Assembly: GCA_035539855.1 (NCBI GenBank)
Contig: DATLHO010000244.1
Span: forward strand, 1 to 10,535
DNA: 10,535 nt
From: DATLHO01 sp035539855
GTDB taxonomy: Bacteria; Bacteroidota; Ignavibacteria; OLB7
Direction of reading: 5' to 3'
The position numbers and the translations under genes were made by a program. Under the pieces are notes generated by a model, which made no database searches, was not told the origin of the DNA, and saw nothing but the letters and a program-made list of their open reading frames with translations. This document shows positions 1 to 6,048 of this stretch, one piece after another (within the stretch, counting starts at the first letter, position 1; each line of letters starts with the position of its first letter).

Positions 1-43
1 CAGGGGTGCTGGTTGTCGCTGCGGGTTGAGCGGGGCTGCTCCT

Positions 44-82
44 GGGTGGGTGCGCCGGGCTGGTGATGGGTCGGGTCAGGGG
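44..82 (+). other. Candidate G-quadruplex-forming G-tract cluster
   Basis: GGG or longer runs occur at 44-46, 48-50, 57-59, 68-70, 73-75 and 79-82, with intervening gaps of 1, 6, 8, 2 and 3 bases. Only one gap exceeds the usual 7-base loop limit, so this is close to a textbook quadruplex motif. Further runs at 112-114, 129-133, 142-144, 148-150 and 165-167 lie within the tandem repeats. Formation is inferred from pattern only. In a GC-rich genome such clusters can arise by chance. Confidence 0.4.
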
Positions 83-90
83 CAGGTCGG

Positions 91-112
91 AGTCTGCTCA
101 GAGTCTGCTCAG
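91..112. repeat. 11-bp direct repeat, two adjacent copies
   Basis: AGTCTGCTCAG occurs at 91-101 and again, identically, at 102-112, immediately before the 17-bp array. The two repeat families together make 91-182 almost wholly repetitive, which suggests replication slippage in a non-coding region. No function can be assigned. Confidence 0.85.
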
Positions 113-182
113 GGTCAGGTGCTGGTCCGGGGGTCAGGTGCGGGTCCGGGTCAGGTGCAGGTCCGGGTCAGGTGCTGGTCTG
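113..182. repeat. 17-bp tandem repeat, four copies
   Basis: Four near-identical 17-bp units with consensus GGTCAGGTGCNGGTCCG lie at 113-129, 132-148, 149-165 and 166-182. Copies 2 to 4 are directly adjacent, and two extra G bases separate copies 1 and 2. The units differ mainly at the N position (T, G, A, T) and near the end of the last copy. Degenerate relatives flank the array around 73-90 and 187-199. The period is not a multiple of three and brings in stop codons on the minus strand, so this is not a protein repeat. Its role is unknown. Confidence 0.85.
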
Positions 183-201
183 TTTCGGGGGCAGGTCAGG
201 C

Positions 202-519
202 TTAAGGGCAGCCGCACTCGTAGGTGTAGTCCGAGAGGATGGTCTTCGATTCGGTCCACGTCTTTGCGCCGTTGCGGGACTCGGCGGTGATATCGTAGCG
301 CAAGGGTGCGATCGCCTTCGTGTACGAGTCGCCGCCGGCGACGACGGTTGCGAAGTGCGCGTTGGTCAGCGTGACGTCGACGGTGTCGGCGATGCCGGCG
401 CAGTTGGCGTTGACGCGGACCGTGAGGTCGACGGTCCCGGGGACGGGATCCGACGGAGTGTCGCATGCGCCCGCGGCAAGGGCGAGCAGCAGCAGCAGAA
501 TCGATGTGCGCAGGAACAT
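202..519 (-). CDS. Small predicted lipoprotein, unknown function
   Basis: This is a 105-residue protein with a typical export signal: Arg4, then a leucine-rich hydrophobic core (about residues 7-16) ending in Ala-Gly-Ala-Cys at 16-19. Cys19 is the likely lipidated residue. The lipobox is imperfect, with Ala rather than Leu at -3. The mature part (about 86 residues) starts with a Pro/Ser-rich linker and is then rich in Thr, Val and Asp, suggesting a small beta-sandwich. It has three more cysteines (Cys40, Cys102, Cys104); the last two form a C-x-C just before the end, so a disulfide with Cys40 is possible. The ATG at 517-519 is the natural start because the signal peptide begins there; no strong Shine-Dalgarno site is visible. 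The gene lies 41 bp downstream of the Smr gene on the same strand and may share its transcript. I do not recognise the family; a surface-exposed lipoprotein is the most that can be said. Confidence 0.72.
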   Translation of the reverse strand: MFLRTSILLLLLALAAGACDTPSDPVPGTVDLTVRVNANCAGIADTVDVTLTNAHFATVVAGGDSYTKAIAPLRYDITAESRNGAKTWTESKTILSDYTYECGCP

Positions 520-560
520 GATGGCGGGTCGGATTGGAATGGGAGGTTCGGCGAGATCGA

Positions 561-821
561 TTACTTCTTCGCGTGCCGGAAGTGTACGAAGAGCCGTCCG
601 AAGTTCTTCGAGTCCTTTTCGACGCGATGGTACAGCGCCTTGATCTCCTTCTGATCGAGGAACCGGAGCACGTGTTTCTTGAGCTGGCCGGAGCCCTTGC
701 CGGGGATGATCTCGATGTACTCGGCGCGCTTCTCGATCGCTTCGCGCATGACGTCCTGCAGCGCGCGCTCGATGTCGCGGCCCCTGTTGAAGATGTCGTG
801 AAGATCGAGCTTGAGCTTCAT
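561..821 (-). CDS. Stand-alone Smr (small MutS-related) domain protein
   Basis: This 86-residue protein is essentially only an Smr domain, the module found at the C-terminus of MutS2 and in some short nucleases. The sequence shows the LDLH motif at residues 5-8, a helix rich in Ala and Glu (17-33), and the glycine loop PGKGSGQL at 40-47, followed by KKHVLRFL. Many Smr domains have HGxGxG; here Pro40 takes the place of the His. From memory, IIPGKGSGQLKK-type short Smr proteins are widespread, for example in actinobacteria, so this looks like a genuine subfamily and not a decayed copy. Smr domains bind branched or nicked nucleic acid, and some nick DNA or RNA; the target here is unknown. The ATG (819-821) overlaps the sirtuin TGA by 4 bp, suggesting translational coupling. 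AAGGG lies just upstream. The C-terminus is basic (HFRHAKK). Confidence 0.88.
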   Translation of the reverse strand: MKLKLDLHDIFNRGRDIERALQDVMREAIEKRAEYIEIIPGKGSGQLKKHVLRFLDQKEIKALYHRVEKDSKNFGRLFVHFRHAKK

Positions 822-1579
822 GCGCCCTTGTGCGATGCGAGCGCGGAGTCGACCGCCGGGGGAAAGATCTCGGCGACGTCGCCCTCGAGACGCAGTGTCA
901 CCTCGTCCATCCCGTCGTGGTCAGTCTGGCCGCGGTTGATGATGACGTACGGCGCGCCGTTGTTCGCGGCGATGAGTGGGATGCCCGCCGCCGGATAGAC
1001 GCCGAGCGTCGATCCGAGCGAGAGCACGAGATCGCACGCGAGCGCGGCCTCCTGGGCGCGCTCGATGTCGTCGAGGCGAAGGCTCTGACCGAAGCTGATC
1101 GTCGCGGGCTTGAGGAACCCTCCGCAGTCGCACACGGGCGGCTCGCCGGTCGCGCGGAACTGCTCGAAGTGCTCGCCGGGGTCGCTGCGCCGTCCGCACG
1201 ACTGGCACTCGACCGCGTTGTTCGTGCCGTGCAGCTCGACGAGCTTCGAAGGGCTCGTCCCCGCCTTCGTGTGCAGGCCGTCGACGTTCTGCGTGACGAC
1301 CATCGCGAGGCGCCCGGCGCGCTCGAGCTCGACACATGCGCGGTGCGTCGCGTTGGGCTCGGCATCGCGCCACGCGTCCCATGCCTCGAGCTTGTAATCC
1401 CAGTATTCGCGCCGCCCCTCGTCCGATGCCATGAAGCGCTGGTACGTCGTCGGCTGCCGCGTCGTCCACGTTCCCTGCGGTCCCCGGTAGTCGGGGATGC
1501 CGCTGCCGGTCGAGATCCCGGCTCCCGTGAAGATCAGCACGCGCCTCGCATCCGAGAGCAGTGTCGTCAGATCCCCCAT
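818..1579 (-). CDS. Sir2-family NAD-dependent protein deacylase, SIRT6/7-like
   Basis: Sirtuins remove acyl groups from protein lysines, consuming NAD+ and giving nicotinamide and O-acyl-ADP-ribose; some ADP-ribosylate. Numbered from the ATG at 1579 (253 residues), the Rossmann motif GAGIS is at about 19-23, GIPDYRG at 27-33, TQNVDGLH at 96-103 and the catalytic His at 117 (LVELHG). The zinc ligands are Cys125, Cys128, Cys150 and Cys152, and the NAD-binding GSTLGVYPA is at 189-197. GPQGTWT directly after GIPDYRG, and the short NRGQTDHDG..LRLEGDV ending, resemble human SIRT6/SIRT7 (class IV) more than CobB-type class III enzymes; this subclass call is inference. The spacing of zinc ligands in the second pair is C-x-C, not C-x-x-C. 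I chose the ATG at 1579 because GGAGGA lies 7 nt upstream (1587-1592). A GTG at 1624 would add 15 residues and also has a GAGGAG upstream. The stop overlaps the Smr start by 4 bp. Confidence 0.93.
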   Translation of the reverse strand: MGDLTTLLSDARRVLIFTGAGISTGSGIPDYRGPQGTWTTRQPTTYQRFMASDEGRREYWDYKLEAWDAWRDAEPNATHRACVELERAGRLAMVVTQNVDGLHTKAGTSPSKLVELHGTNNAVECQSCGRRSDPGEHFEQFRATGEPPVCDCGGFLKPATISFGQSLRLDDIERAQEAALACDLVLSLGSTLGVYPAAGIPLIAANNGAPYVIINRGQTDHDGMDEVTLRLEGDVAEIFPPAVDSALASHKGA

Positions 1580-1586
1580 CGCTCGC

Positions 1587-1592
1587 TCCTCC
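1587..1592 (-). promoter_or_regulatory. Shine-Dalgarno site that decides the sirtuin start
   Basis: On the minus strand GGAGGA lies 7 nt before the ATG at 1577-1579, an ideal spacing. It favours the shorter sirtuin over the 15-residue longer form starting at GTG 1624. The longer start has a less ideal GAGGAG 4 nt upstream, so both could be used. Confidence 0.65.
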
Positions 1593-1637
1593 GATTGAAC
1601 GTCTTCGATTCCGATTGGCAGCACTCCACTCCTCGCG

Positions 1638-2708
1638 TCATCCCTCGACCTCTCCGACCGCCATGCGATGGCGCCACACGTTGACCAGTCCGTCGGCGAC
1701 CGAGAGGACGACCGGTCCGATGATCAGTCCCGATGCGCCGAAGACGAGGAGGCCTCCGACGATCGAGAAGAAGACCGGCAGCGTGTGCAGGCGCAGGCGA
1801 TTGCCGACGAGCATCGGATACAGCAGGTTGTCGATGAGGCCGATGACGATGACGCCCCAGACGGTGAGGATCAATGCCTTGATCACCGAGCCCTGGATCA
1901 CGAGCAGGATTGCCGCGGGGATCCAGATCACGAACGCGCCGAGCACGGGGATGATCGCGAGCAGTCCCATGACGACGCCCCAGAGCAATGGCAGCGGCAG
2001 TCCCAGCCACCAGAACATCAGACCGCCGAGCGTTCCCTGGATCGCCGCGACGACGAGCGTGCCGAAGACCGTCGCCTGCACCGTGTCGCTGAGTCGCTTG
2101 AGCAGCCGGGTGCTCTCGTCGCGCGCCAGCGGCACGAGCCCGCGCATCTCGGCGATCATCGCGTCGCGATCACGGAAGAAGTAGAACAGCGAGAAGAACA
2201 CGATGAGCAGCTCGACGATCGCCCAGATCGAACCGCTGACGAACGACGACGCGGGCCCGCTCAGTCCGCCGGCCACCTGCTGCAGCGAGCTGGCGAGGTC
2301 GAAGTTCTCCTCGACGAACGTGACGACCTGCGCCATCTGCGGGTTCTGCATGAGCTGCTGGCGAAACGCTCCCGTCTCCACCTCGCGCTTGAGCGCGGTG
2401 ACGGCCTCGGTGCCCTCCATGACCACGCGTTGGAGCAGAAAGAACGCGGGCGCGACGACGACGATCGCAATCGCGGTGACAGCCGCTCCCGCCGCGACTC
2501 CCTCGTTGCGGATGCGCCGGCGAATCCACCGGTGCATCGGGGTGCCGACGACCGCCAGGGCGACCGCCCACGCGAGCGCCGGCATGAACGGCTTGGCAAT
2601 GAGCCAGCAGAGGTAGAACGCGAGCGCGGTTGCGATCAGCAACGCGAGCGTCAGGACGCGGTCGGTCGTGAAGACCGCACCGACGGAGGATTCGTCTGGC
2701 TTCGTCAT
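1638..2708 (-). CDS. AI-2E family (PerM/TqsA-like) membrane transporter
   Basis: This 356-residue polytopic inner-membrane protein has the length usual for the AI-2E family (UPF0118, PF01594). Hydrophobic segments lie at about 19-37, 41-56, 72-94, 155-179, 212-236, 240-271, 276-300 and 308-345. A soluble stretch (about 97-150) lies between the third and fourth, as is typical. The family signature is seen near the end: an Asp-Asn-x-x-x-x-Pro motif at 293-299, then Leu-Pro at 310-311 and the glycine-rich GG..VFGASGLIIGP at 318-332. Family members have been linked to autoinducer-2 export (TqsA) and to Na+/H+ or other ion exchange; the substrate here cannot be read from sequence. The ATG at 2706-2708 has no Shine-Dalgarno site. 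A TACTAA at 2718-2723 on the minus strand could be a -10 element, which would make the transcript nearly leaderless. It heads the minus-strand gene group; the sirtuin ATG start lies 58 bp downstream. Confidence 0.93.
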   Translation of the reverse strand: MTKPDESSVGAVFTTDRVLTLALLIATALAFYLCWLIAKPFMPALAWAVALAVVGTPMHRWIRRRIRNEGVAAGAAVTAIAIVVVAPAFFLLQRVVMEGTEAVTALKREVETGAFRQQLMQNPQMAQVVTFVEENFDLASSLQQVAGGLSGPASSFVSGSIWAIVELLIVFFSLFYFFRDRDAMIAEMRGLVPLARDESTRLLKRLSDTVQATVFGTLVVAAIQGTLGGLMFWWLGLPLPLLWGVVMGLLAIIPVLGAFVIWIPAAILLVIQGSVIKALILTVWGVIVIGLIDNLLYPMLVGNRLRLHTLPVFFSIVGGLLVFGASGLIIGPVVLSVADGLVNVWRHRMAVGEVEG

Positions 2709-2735
2709 CCCGGGAAGTTAGTACAGCAGCGGGGG

Positions 2736-2763
2736 TTGATTGAATCGGCAATCATGCTATTAT
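2736..2763 (+). promoter_or_regulatory. Sigma-70-like promoter with extended -10, upstream of the secreted BNR protein
   Basis: TTGATT at 2736-2741 and TATTAT at 2758-2763 are separated by 16 bp, and TGC directly precedes the -10, matching the extended -10 TGn rule. The stretch stands out as AT-rich in a GC-rich window. Initiation would fall near 2770, leaving about 30 nt before the GTG at 2800. This is a match to the housekeeping sigma-70 consensus, not to the Bacteroidota TTTG/TAnnTTTG type. The region is divergent with the AI-2E gene. Confidence 0.6.
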
Positions 2764-2799
2764 TCCCACTACCCGCACTTCAACGACCGCCCAACCTCC

Positions 2800-5610
2800 G
2801 TGAGACGCTTACTCCTTCCCGTCCTTGCTCTCGCAATGCTCACCGCCGGCATCGCGGCCGTGCTGTTGCTCGAGGAGCCCTCCACGACGTACGCTCCGGG
2901 CATCTCCGGACTCGACAACGGACCGCGCCGCGGCGAGTGGGAGCTGATGATGCTGCGCGATCCCGCGACGGGACGAATCCCCGAGGGCATTCGCCGGAAT
3001 GAGCTCGCCTACGCCGCGACGCTGCCGACGCGCGACGCGCGGCCGATGCTCTCGAAGAGCGGACGGGCGCTCGCCTACGAGTGGATGCAGCGAGGTCCGC
3101 TGCACATCGGCGGCCGCACGCGCGCGCTCGCGCTCGACGTGACCGGTGAGGACACGATGCTCGCCGGCGGCGTCTCCGGCGGACTCTGGCGCTCGACGAC
3201 CGCGGGCGCGACCTGGATGCGAATGACCCTTCCGACGCAACTGCCGTCGGTCACCGCGATCGCGCAGGACGTGCGGCCGGGCCGCACCGCGACGTGGTAC
3301 TACGGCACCGGCGAGCTGCTGGGCAACAGCGCCTCCGGCGGACGCGCGTTCTACGGCGGCGACGGCATGTGCAAGTCGACCGACAACGGCCGGACGTGGA
3401 CGCCGCTGTCGGCGACGACCTCGGGCACGCCGCACCTCTTCGACAAGGTCACCGACAACGTGTGGCGCATCGCGATCGATCCTTCGCGGCTCGACAGCAA
3501 CGTCGTCTACGCCGCTCTCTACGGCACGATCGCGCGTTCGTCCAACGGCGGTACCTCCTGGCGGCACGTCCTCGGCGGCGCCGAACAGGTTCCCGGAGGA
3601 ACACGCTACAGCGGCTACTACACCGACATCGCGGTCACGCCGAGCGGCGTTGCCTACGCCACGATCTCCTCCGACGGCTGGCGCCGAGGCATCTGGCGCT
3701 CGACCAACGGCACGACGTGGTCGAAGATCGCGCCGCCGGACATGCCCGTCGAGTACAACCGCATCGTCATCGGCGTGACCCCGCAGAACGAGAACGTCGT
3801 CTACTTCCTCGGCGAGACTCCCGGCACCGGCGCGCTCGGAAGGAACTTCCGCGGCGACTCGTCGTGGCAGCACCTGTGGCGCTATACCTGGCTCTCCGGC
3901 GATGGCTCCGGCGACGGCGGACGCTGGGAGGATCTGACGGAGAACCTCCCGATGCTCGGACCGCCGCACGGCGACTTCTTCACGCAGGGATCCTACGACA
4001 TGCTCGTCGAGGTCGATCCGTTCGACTCGAACCGCGTCGTCATCGGCGGAACGAATCTCTACCGCTCGACCGACGGCTTCCGCACGAGCGGGAACACGCG
4101 GTGGATCGGCGGCTACCAGAACACGCGCTTCGACAGCACGGTCGTCGTCGAGCTCGAGTATCCCGAGCACCATCCGGATCTCCATCGCGCGATCTTCTCG
4201 CCGACGCGTCCGAACGTGCTCTACAGCGCGAGCGACGGCGGAGTCCATCGCACCGACGCGCTCGACGCCGACAGCGTCGCGTGGACGTCGCTCAACGACG
4301 GCTACCTGACGACGCAGTTCTACACCGTCGCGATCGATCGCGTGACGCCCGGGGACGCGACCATCGTCGGCGGCATGCAGGACAACGGCACGTTCCTGAC
4401 GCGCGCGACCTCATCGGCCCAGCCGTGGCTGCGCGTCGGCACCGGCGACGGGTCGTTCGCGGCGTTCGCCGACGGGGGTTCATCGCTGTACGTCTCGAAG
4501 CAGCTCGGCAAGACCTACCGCGTCGTGCTCGACGCCGCGGGCAACACCGTCGCGTCGACGCGTGTCGATCCGCTCGGCGTGCGGCAGTACCTGTTCATCA
4601 ATCCCTTCATCCTCGATCCGTCCGACTCGCGCGTGATGTACCTGGCGGGCAAGTCCGAGCTCTGGCGCAACAGCGACCTGACGGCGATCCCCATGGCCTC
4701 GACGCAGCCGGCGACGACGAACTGGTCGCGCATCACGACGGGCATCGCGGACAGCGTCTACATCACCGCGCTCGGCGCCTCGAAGGCAGCTCCGTCGCAC
4801 CGGCTCTACTTCGGCACGAGCCTCGGCGCGCTCTACCGTCTCGACGACGCGACCCTCGACACTTCGACGCCGCGCGCGATCACCGCGGCGGCATTCCCGC
4901 GCGACGCGTACCTGAGCAGCATCGCGGTCGATCCGCTGAACGCGGACAACGTCGTCGTCGCCTTCTCGAACTACCAGGTGCAGAGTCTCTTCTCGTCGAC
5001 CGACGGCGGCGCCACGTGGACACCGATCGGCGGCAACCTCGAGGCGACACCGAGCGGCGCGGGCTCGGGTCCGTCGATCCGCACCGTCGCCATCCTTCAT
5101 CGTCCGAACGAGACCGTCTGGCTCGTCGGCACGAGCGTCGGCCTGTTCTCGACGACGCACCTGGCGGGCACGAAGACCGAGTGGACGCAGGAGGCTCCCT
5201 CGTCGATCGGCAACACCGTCGTGACGATGATCGACGTGCGCCAGTCCGACGGATTCGTCGCGGTCGCCACGCACGGCTTCGGCGTCTGGTCGACGACGAT
5301 CGACGTCGCAGGCGTCGCTACGCCGTCGACGGCCGGGAGCTCGCTGATCGCGTCGATCGCCCCGAACCCGATCGGGGAGCGCGCGACGGTGACGCTCGCG
5401 GTGCCCGAGGGAGCCCGCCGGGTTCGCGCGCGCGTCTTCGACACGCGCGGATCGCTCGTCGCGACAGTGCACGACGGGCCGCTGCCGGCCGGCTCGAGGA
5501 CGCTCGCGATCGTTCCAGCGGCGCACGGAATCAGGCCGGGAGCGGCGTTCCTGCGCGTCGATGTCGATGAGGCGACCGAGACGCGCTCGATTACGGTGCT
5601 GGGGCCGTAG
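2800..5610 (+). CDS. Secreted BNR/Asp-box beta-propeller protein with C-terminal T9SS-like sorting domain
   Basis: Numbered from the GTG at 2800, this is a 936-residue exported protein. Residues 1-25 are a signal sequence (RR, then a Leu/Ala-rich core). The body is a multi-bladed beta-propeller with Asp-box (S/T-x-D-x-G-x-T-W) motifs at about 132-139, 193-200, 247-254, 301-307 and 732-740, and degenerate ones between. Signatures known from Bacteroidota BNR proteins are visible: IGGRTRALALD (103-113), AGGVSGGLWRS (122-132), SDGGVHRT (478-485), GGMQDNGT (524-531) and ATHGFGVWS (823-831). From PNP (855-857) the last ~80 residues form a beta-sandwich ending in TRSITVL, as in type IX secretion type A sorting domains; a FlgD-like Ig fold is the alternative. 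It is probably cell-surface or released; ligand or enzymatic activity is unknown, and Asp boxes alone do not make a sialidase. A TTG at 2740 in frame was rejected because it falls inside the promoter. Only one cysteine (191) is present. Confidence 0.87.
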   Translation: MRRLLLPVLALAMLTAGIAAVLLLEEPSTTYAPGISGLDNGPRRGEWELMMLRDPATGRIPEGIRRNELAYAATLPTRDARPMLSKSGRALAYEWMQRGPLHIGGRTRALALDVTGEDTMLAGGVSGGLWRSTTAGATWMRMTLPTQLPSVTAIAQDVRPGRTATWYYGTGELLGNSASGGRAFYGGDGMCKSTDNGRTWTPLSATTSGTPHLFDKVTDNVWRIAIDPSRLDSNVVYAALYGTIARSSNGGTSWRHVLGGAEQVPGGTRYSGYYTDIAVTPSGVAYATISSDGWRRGIWRSTNGTTWSKIAPPDMPVEYNRIVIGVTPQNENVVYFLGETPGTGALGRNFRGDSSWQHLWRYTWLSGDGSGDGGRWEDLTENLPMLGPPHGDFFTQGSYDMLVEVDPFDSNRVVIGGTNLYRSTDGFRTSGNTRWIGGYQNTRFDSTVVVELEYPEHHPDLHRAIFSPTRPNVLYSASDGGVHRTDALDADSVAWTSLNDGYLTTQFYTVAIDRVTPGDATIVGGMQDNGTFLTRATSSAQPWLRVGTGDGSFAAFADGGSSLYVSKQLGKTYRVVLDAAGNTVASTRVDPLGVRQYLFINPFILDPSDSRVMYLAGKSELWRNSDLTAIPMASTQPATTNWSRITTGIADSVYITALGASKAAPSHRLYFGTSLGALYRLDDATLDTSTPRAITAAAFPRDAYLSSIAVDPLNADNVVVAFSNYQVQSLFSSTDGGATWTPIGGNLEATPSGAGSGPSIRTVAILHRPNETVWLVGTSVGLFSTTHLAGTKTEWTQEAPSSIGNTVVTMIDVRQSDGFVAVATHGFGVWSTTIDVAGVATPSTAGSSLIASIAPNPIGERATVTLAVPEGARRVRARVFDTRGSLVATVHDGPLPAGSRTLAIVPAAHGIRPGAAFLRVDVDEATETRSITVLGP

Positions 5611-5653
5611 ATTAGCGACGACACTCCCGTTCCCCACAACCACTCGTCGCGTC

Positions 5654-6043
5654 ATGGCCAAGGCTCTTTTCGACTGCACCAACTGCCTCGCCTTCTGCTG
5701 TTCGATCTACGAGCGCGTCGGTGTCGAGGACTTCGACATCCAGCGCCTCGCCGATCACTTCGGCGTCAGCTTCACGACCGCGAAGCGTCGCTACACCGAG
5801 ATCCGGTACGAGGAGCGGGTGCTCAAGCGCCAGCCCGATCCGGTCCTCGGCGAGGCCTGCGCGTTCCTGAACCTCGAGACGCGGCTGTGCTCGATCTACG
5901 AGGGACGGCCGGACACCTGTCGCGCCTACCCTCCGACGAAGCGCTGCGTCTACTACGACGTGCTGCAGTTCGAGCGCAAGCTCCAGGGCACGCGCGACGT
6001 CGTCCCGCAGTTCACGCTCTCGGTGTACCACGACGAGGAGTGA
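5654..6043 (+). CDS. YkgJ-family cysteine cluster protein
   Basis: This 129-residue cytoplasmic protein has eight cysteines in the YkgJ/UPF0153 pattern: Cys8, Cys11, Cys15 and Cys16 (C-x2-C-x3-CC), Cys69, Cys79, Cys89 and Cys98. RPDTCRAYPP at 85-94 is the family hallmark (R-P-x-x-C-R-x-Y-P). The cysteines are thought to bind zinc or an iron-sulfur cluster, and the biochemical role of the family is not settled. I chose the ATG at 5654, which puts the first cysteines eight residues in; the frame is open back to 5561, but that stretch overlaps the previous gene and has an Arg-rich, shadow-like composition. No clear Shine-Dalgarno site precedes it. A 43-bp gap follows the secreted BNR gene, and the stop lies only 5 bp before the NfeD start, so the two are probably co-transcribed. 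Confidence 0.88.
   Translation: MAKALFDCTNCLAFCCSIYERVGVEDFDIQRLADHFGVSFTTAKRRYTEIRYEERVLKRQPDPVLGEACAFLNLETRLCSIYEGRPDTCRAYPPTKRCVYYDVLQFERKLQGTRDVVPQFTLSVYHDEE
6035..6040 (+). promoter_or_regulatory. Shine-Dalgarno site for the NfeD gene
   Basis: GAGGAG lies in the last codons of the YkgJ gene, 8 nt before the ATG at 6049. It fixes the NfeD start, although the frame is open far upstream, and implies translation from a shared message. Confidence 0.7.
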
Positions 6044-6048
6044 TCGAC

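Larger units (their letters stand above)
1..201. other. Non-coding G-rich (plus strand) region, no gene seen
   Basis: This edge stretch lies downstream of the minus-strand lipoprotein gene. The plus strand is rich in G and T with many GGG runs, so RNA continuing past the lipoprotein stop would be C-rich and G-poor. Frames read through it meet TGA stops in the repeats, and the possible reading frames have biased, low-complexity composition typical of shadows. I see no conserved protein here. It could hold the 3' end or control region of a gene beyond the left edge. Confidence 0.6.

Noticed and set aside
113..182. The 17-bp repeats as a CRISPR array
   Set aside because: The units are contiguous or 2 bp apart, with no unique spacers, and they are too short.
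818..1579. Sirtuin as a Thoeris, DSR or Argonaute-linked defence NADase
   Set aside because: It has the catalytic His, the four zinc cysteines and the compact length of true deacylases, and no TIR, STAND or helicase partner lies nearby.
1638..2708. AI-2E gene as proof of quorum sensing by autoinducer-2
   Set aside because: The family name is historical. No luxS or lsr gene is present, and members transport diverse substrates.
2740..2799. TTG start at 2740 for the secreted BNR protein
   Set aside because: It overlaps the likely promoter and adds a polar, Tyr/His-rich stretch before the signal peptide.
3294..5570. 758-residue plus-strand frame within the secreted BNR gene, and the 479-residue minus-strand frame at 2809-4248
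   Set aside because: Both are extremely Arg-rich shadows. The BNR frame has clear Asp boxes, a signal peptide and a sorting domain.
2800..5610. BNR protein as a sialidase
   Set aside because: Asp boxes occur in many propellers. I do not see the arginine triad or the RIP motif of sialidases.
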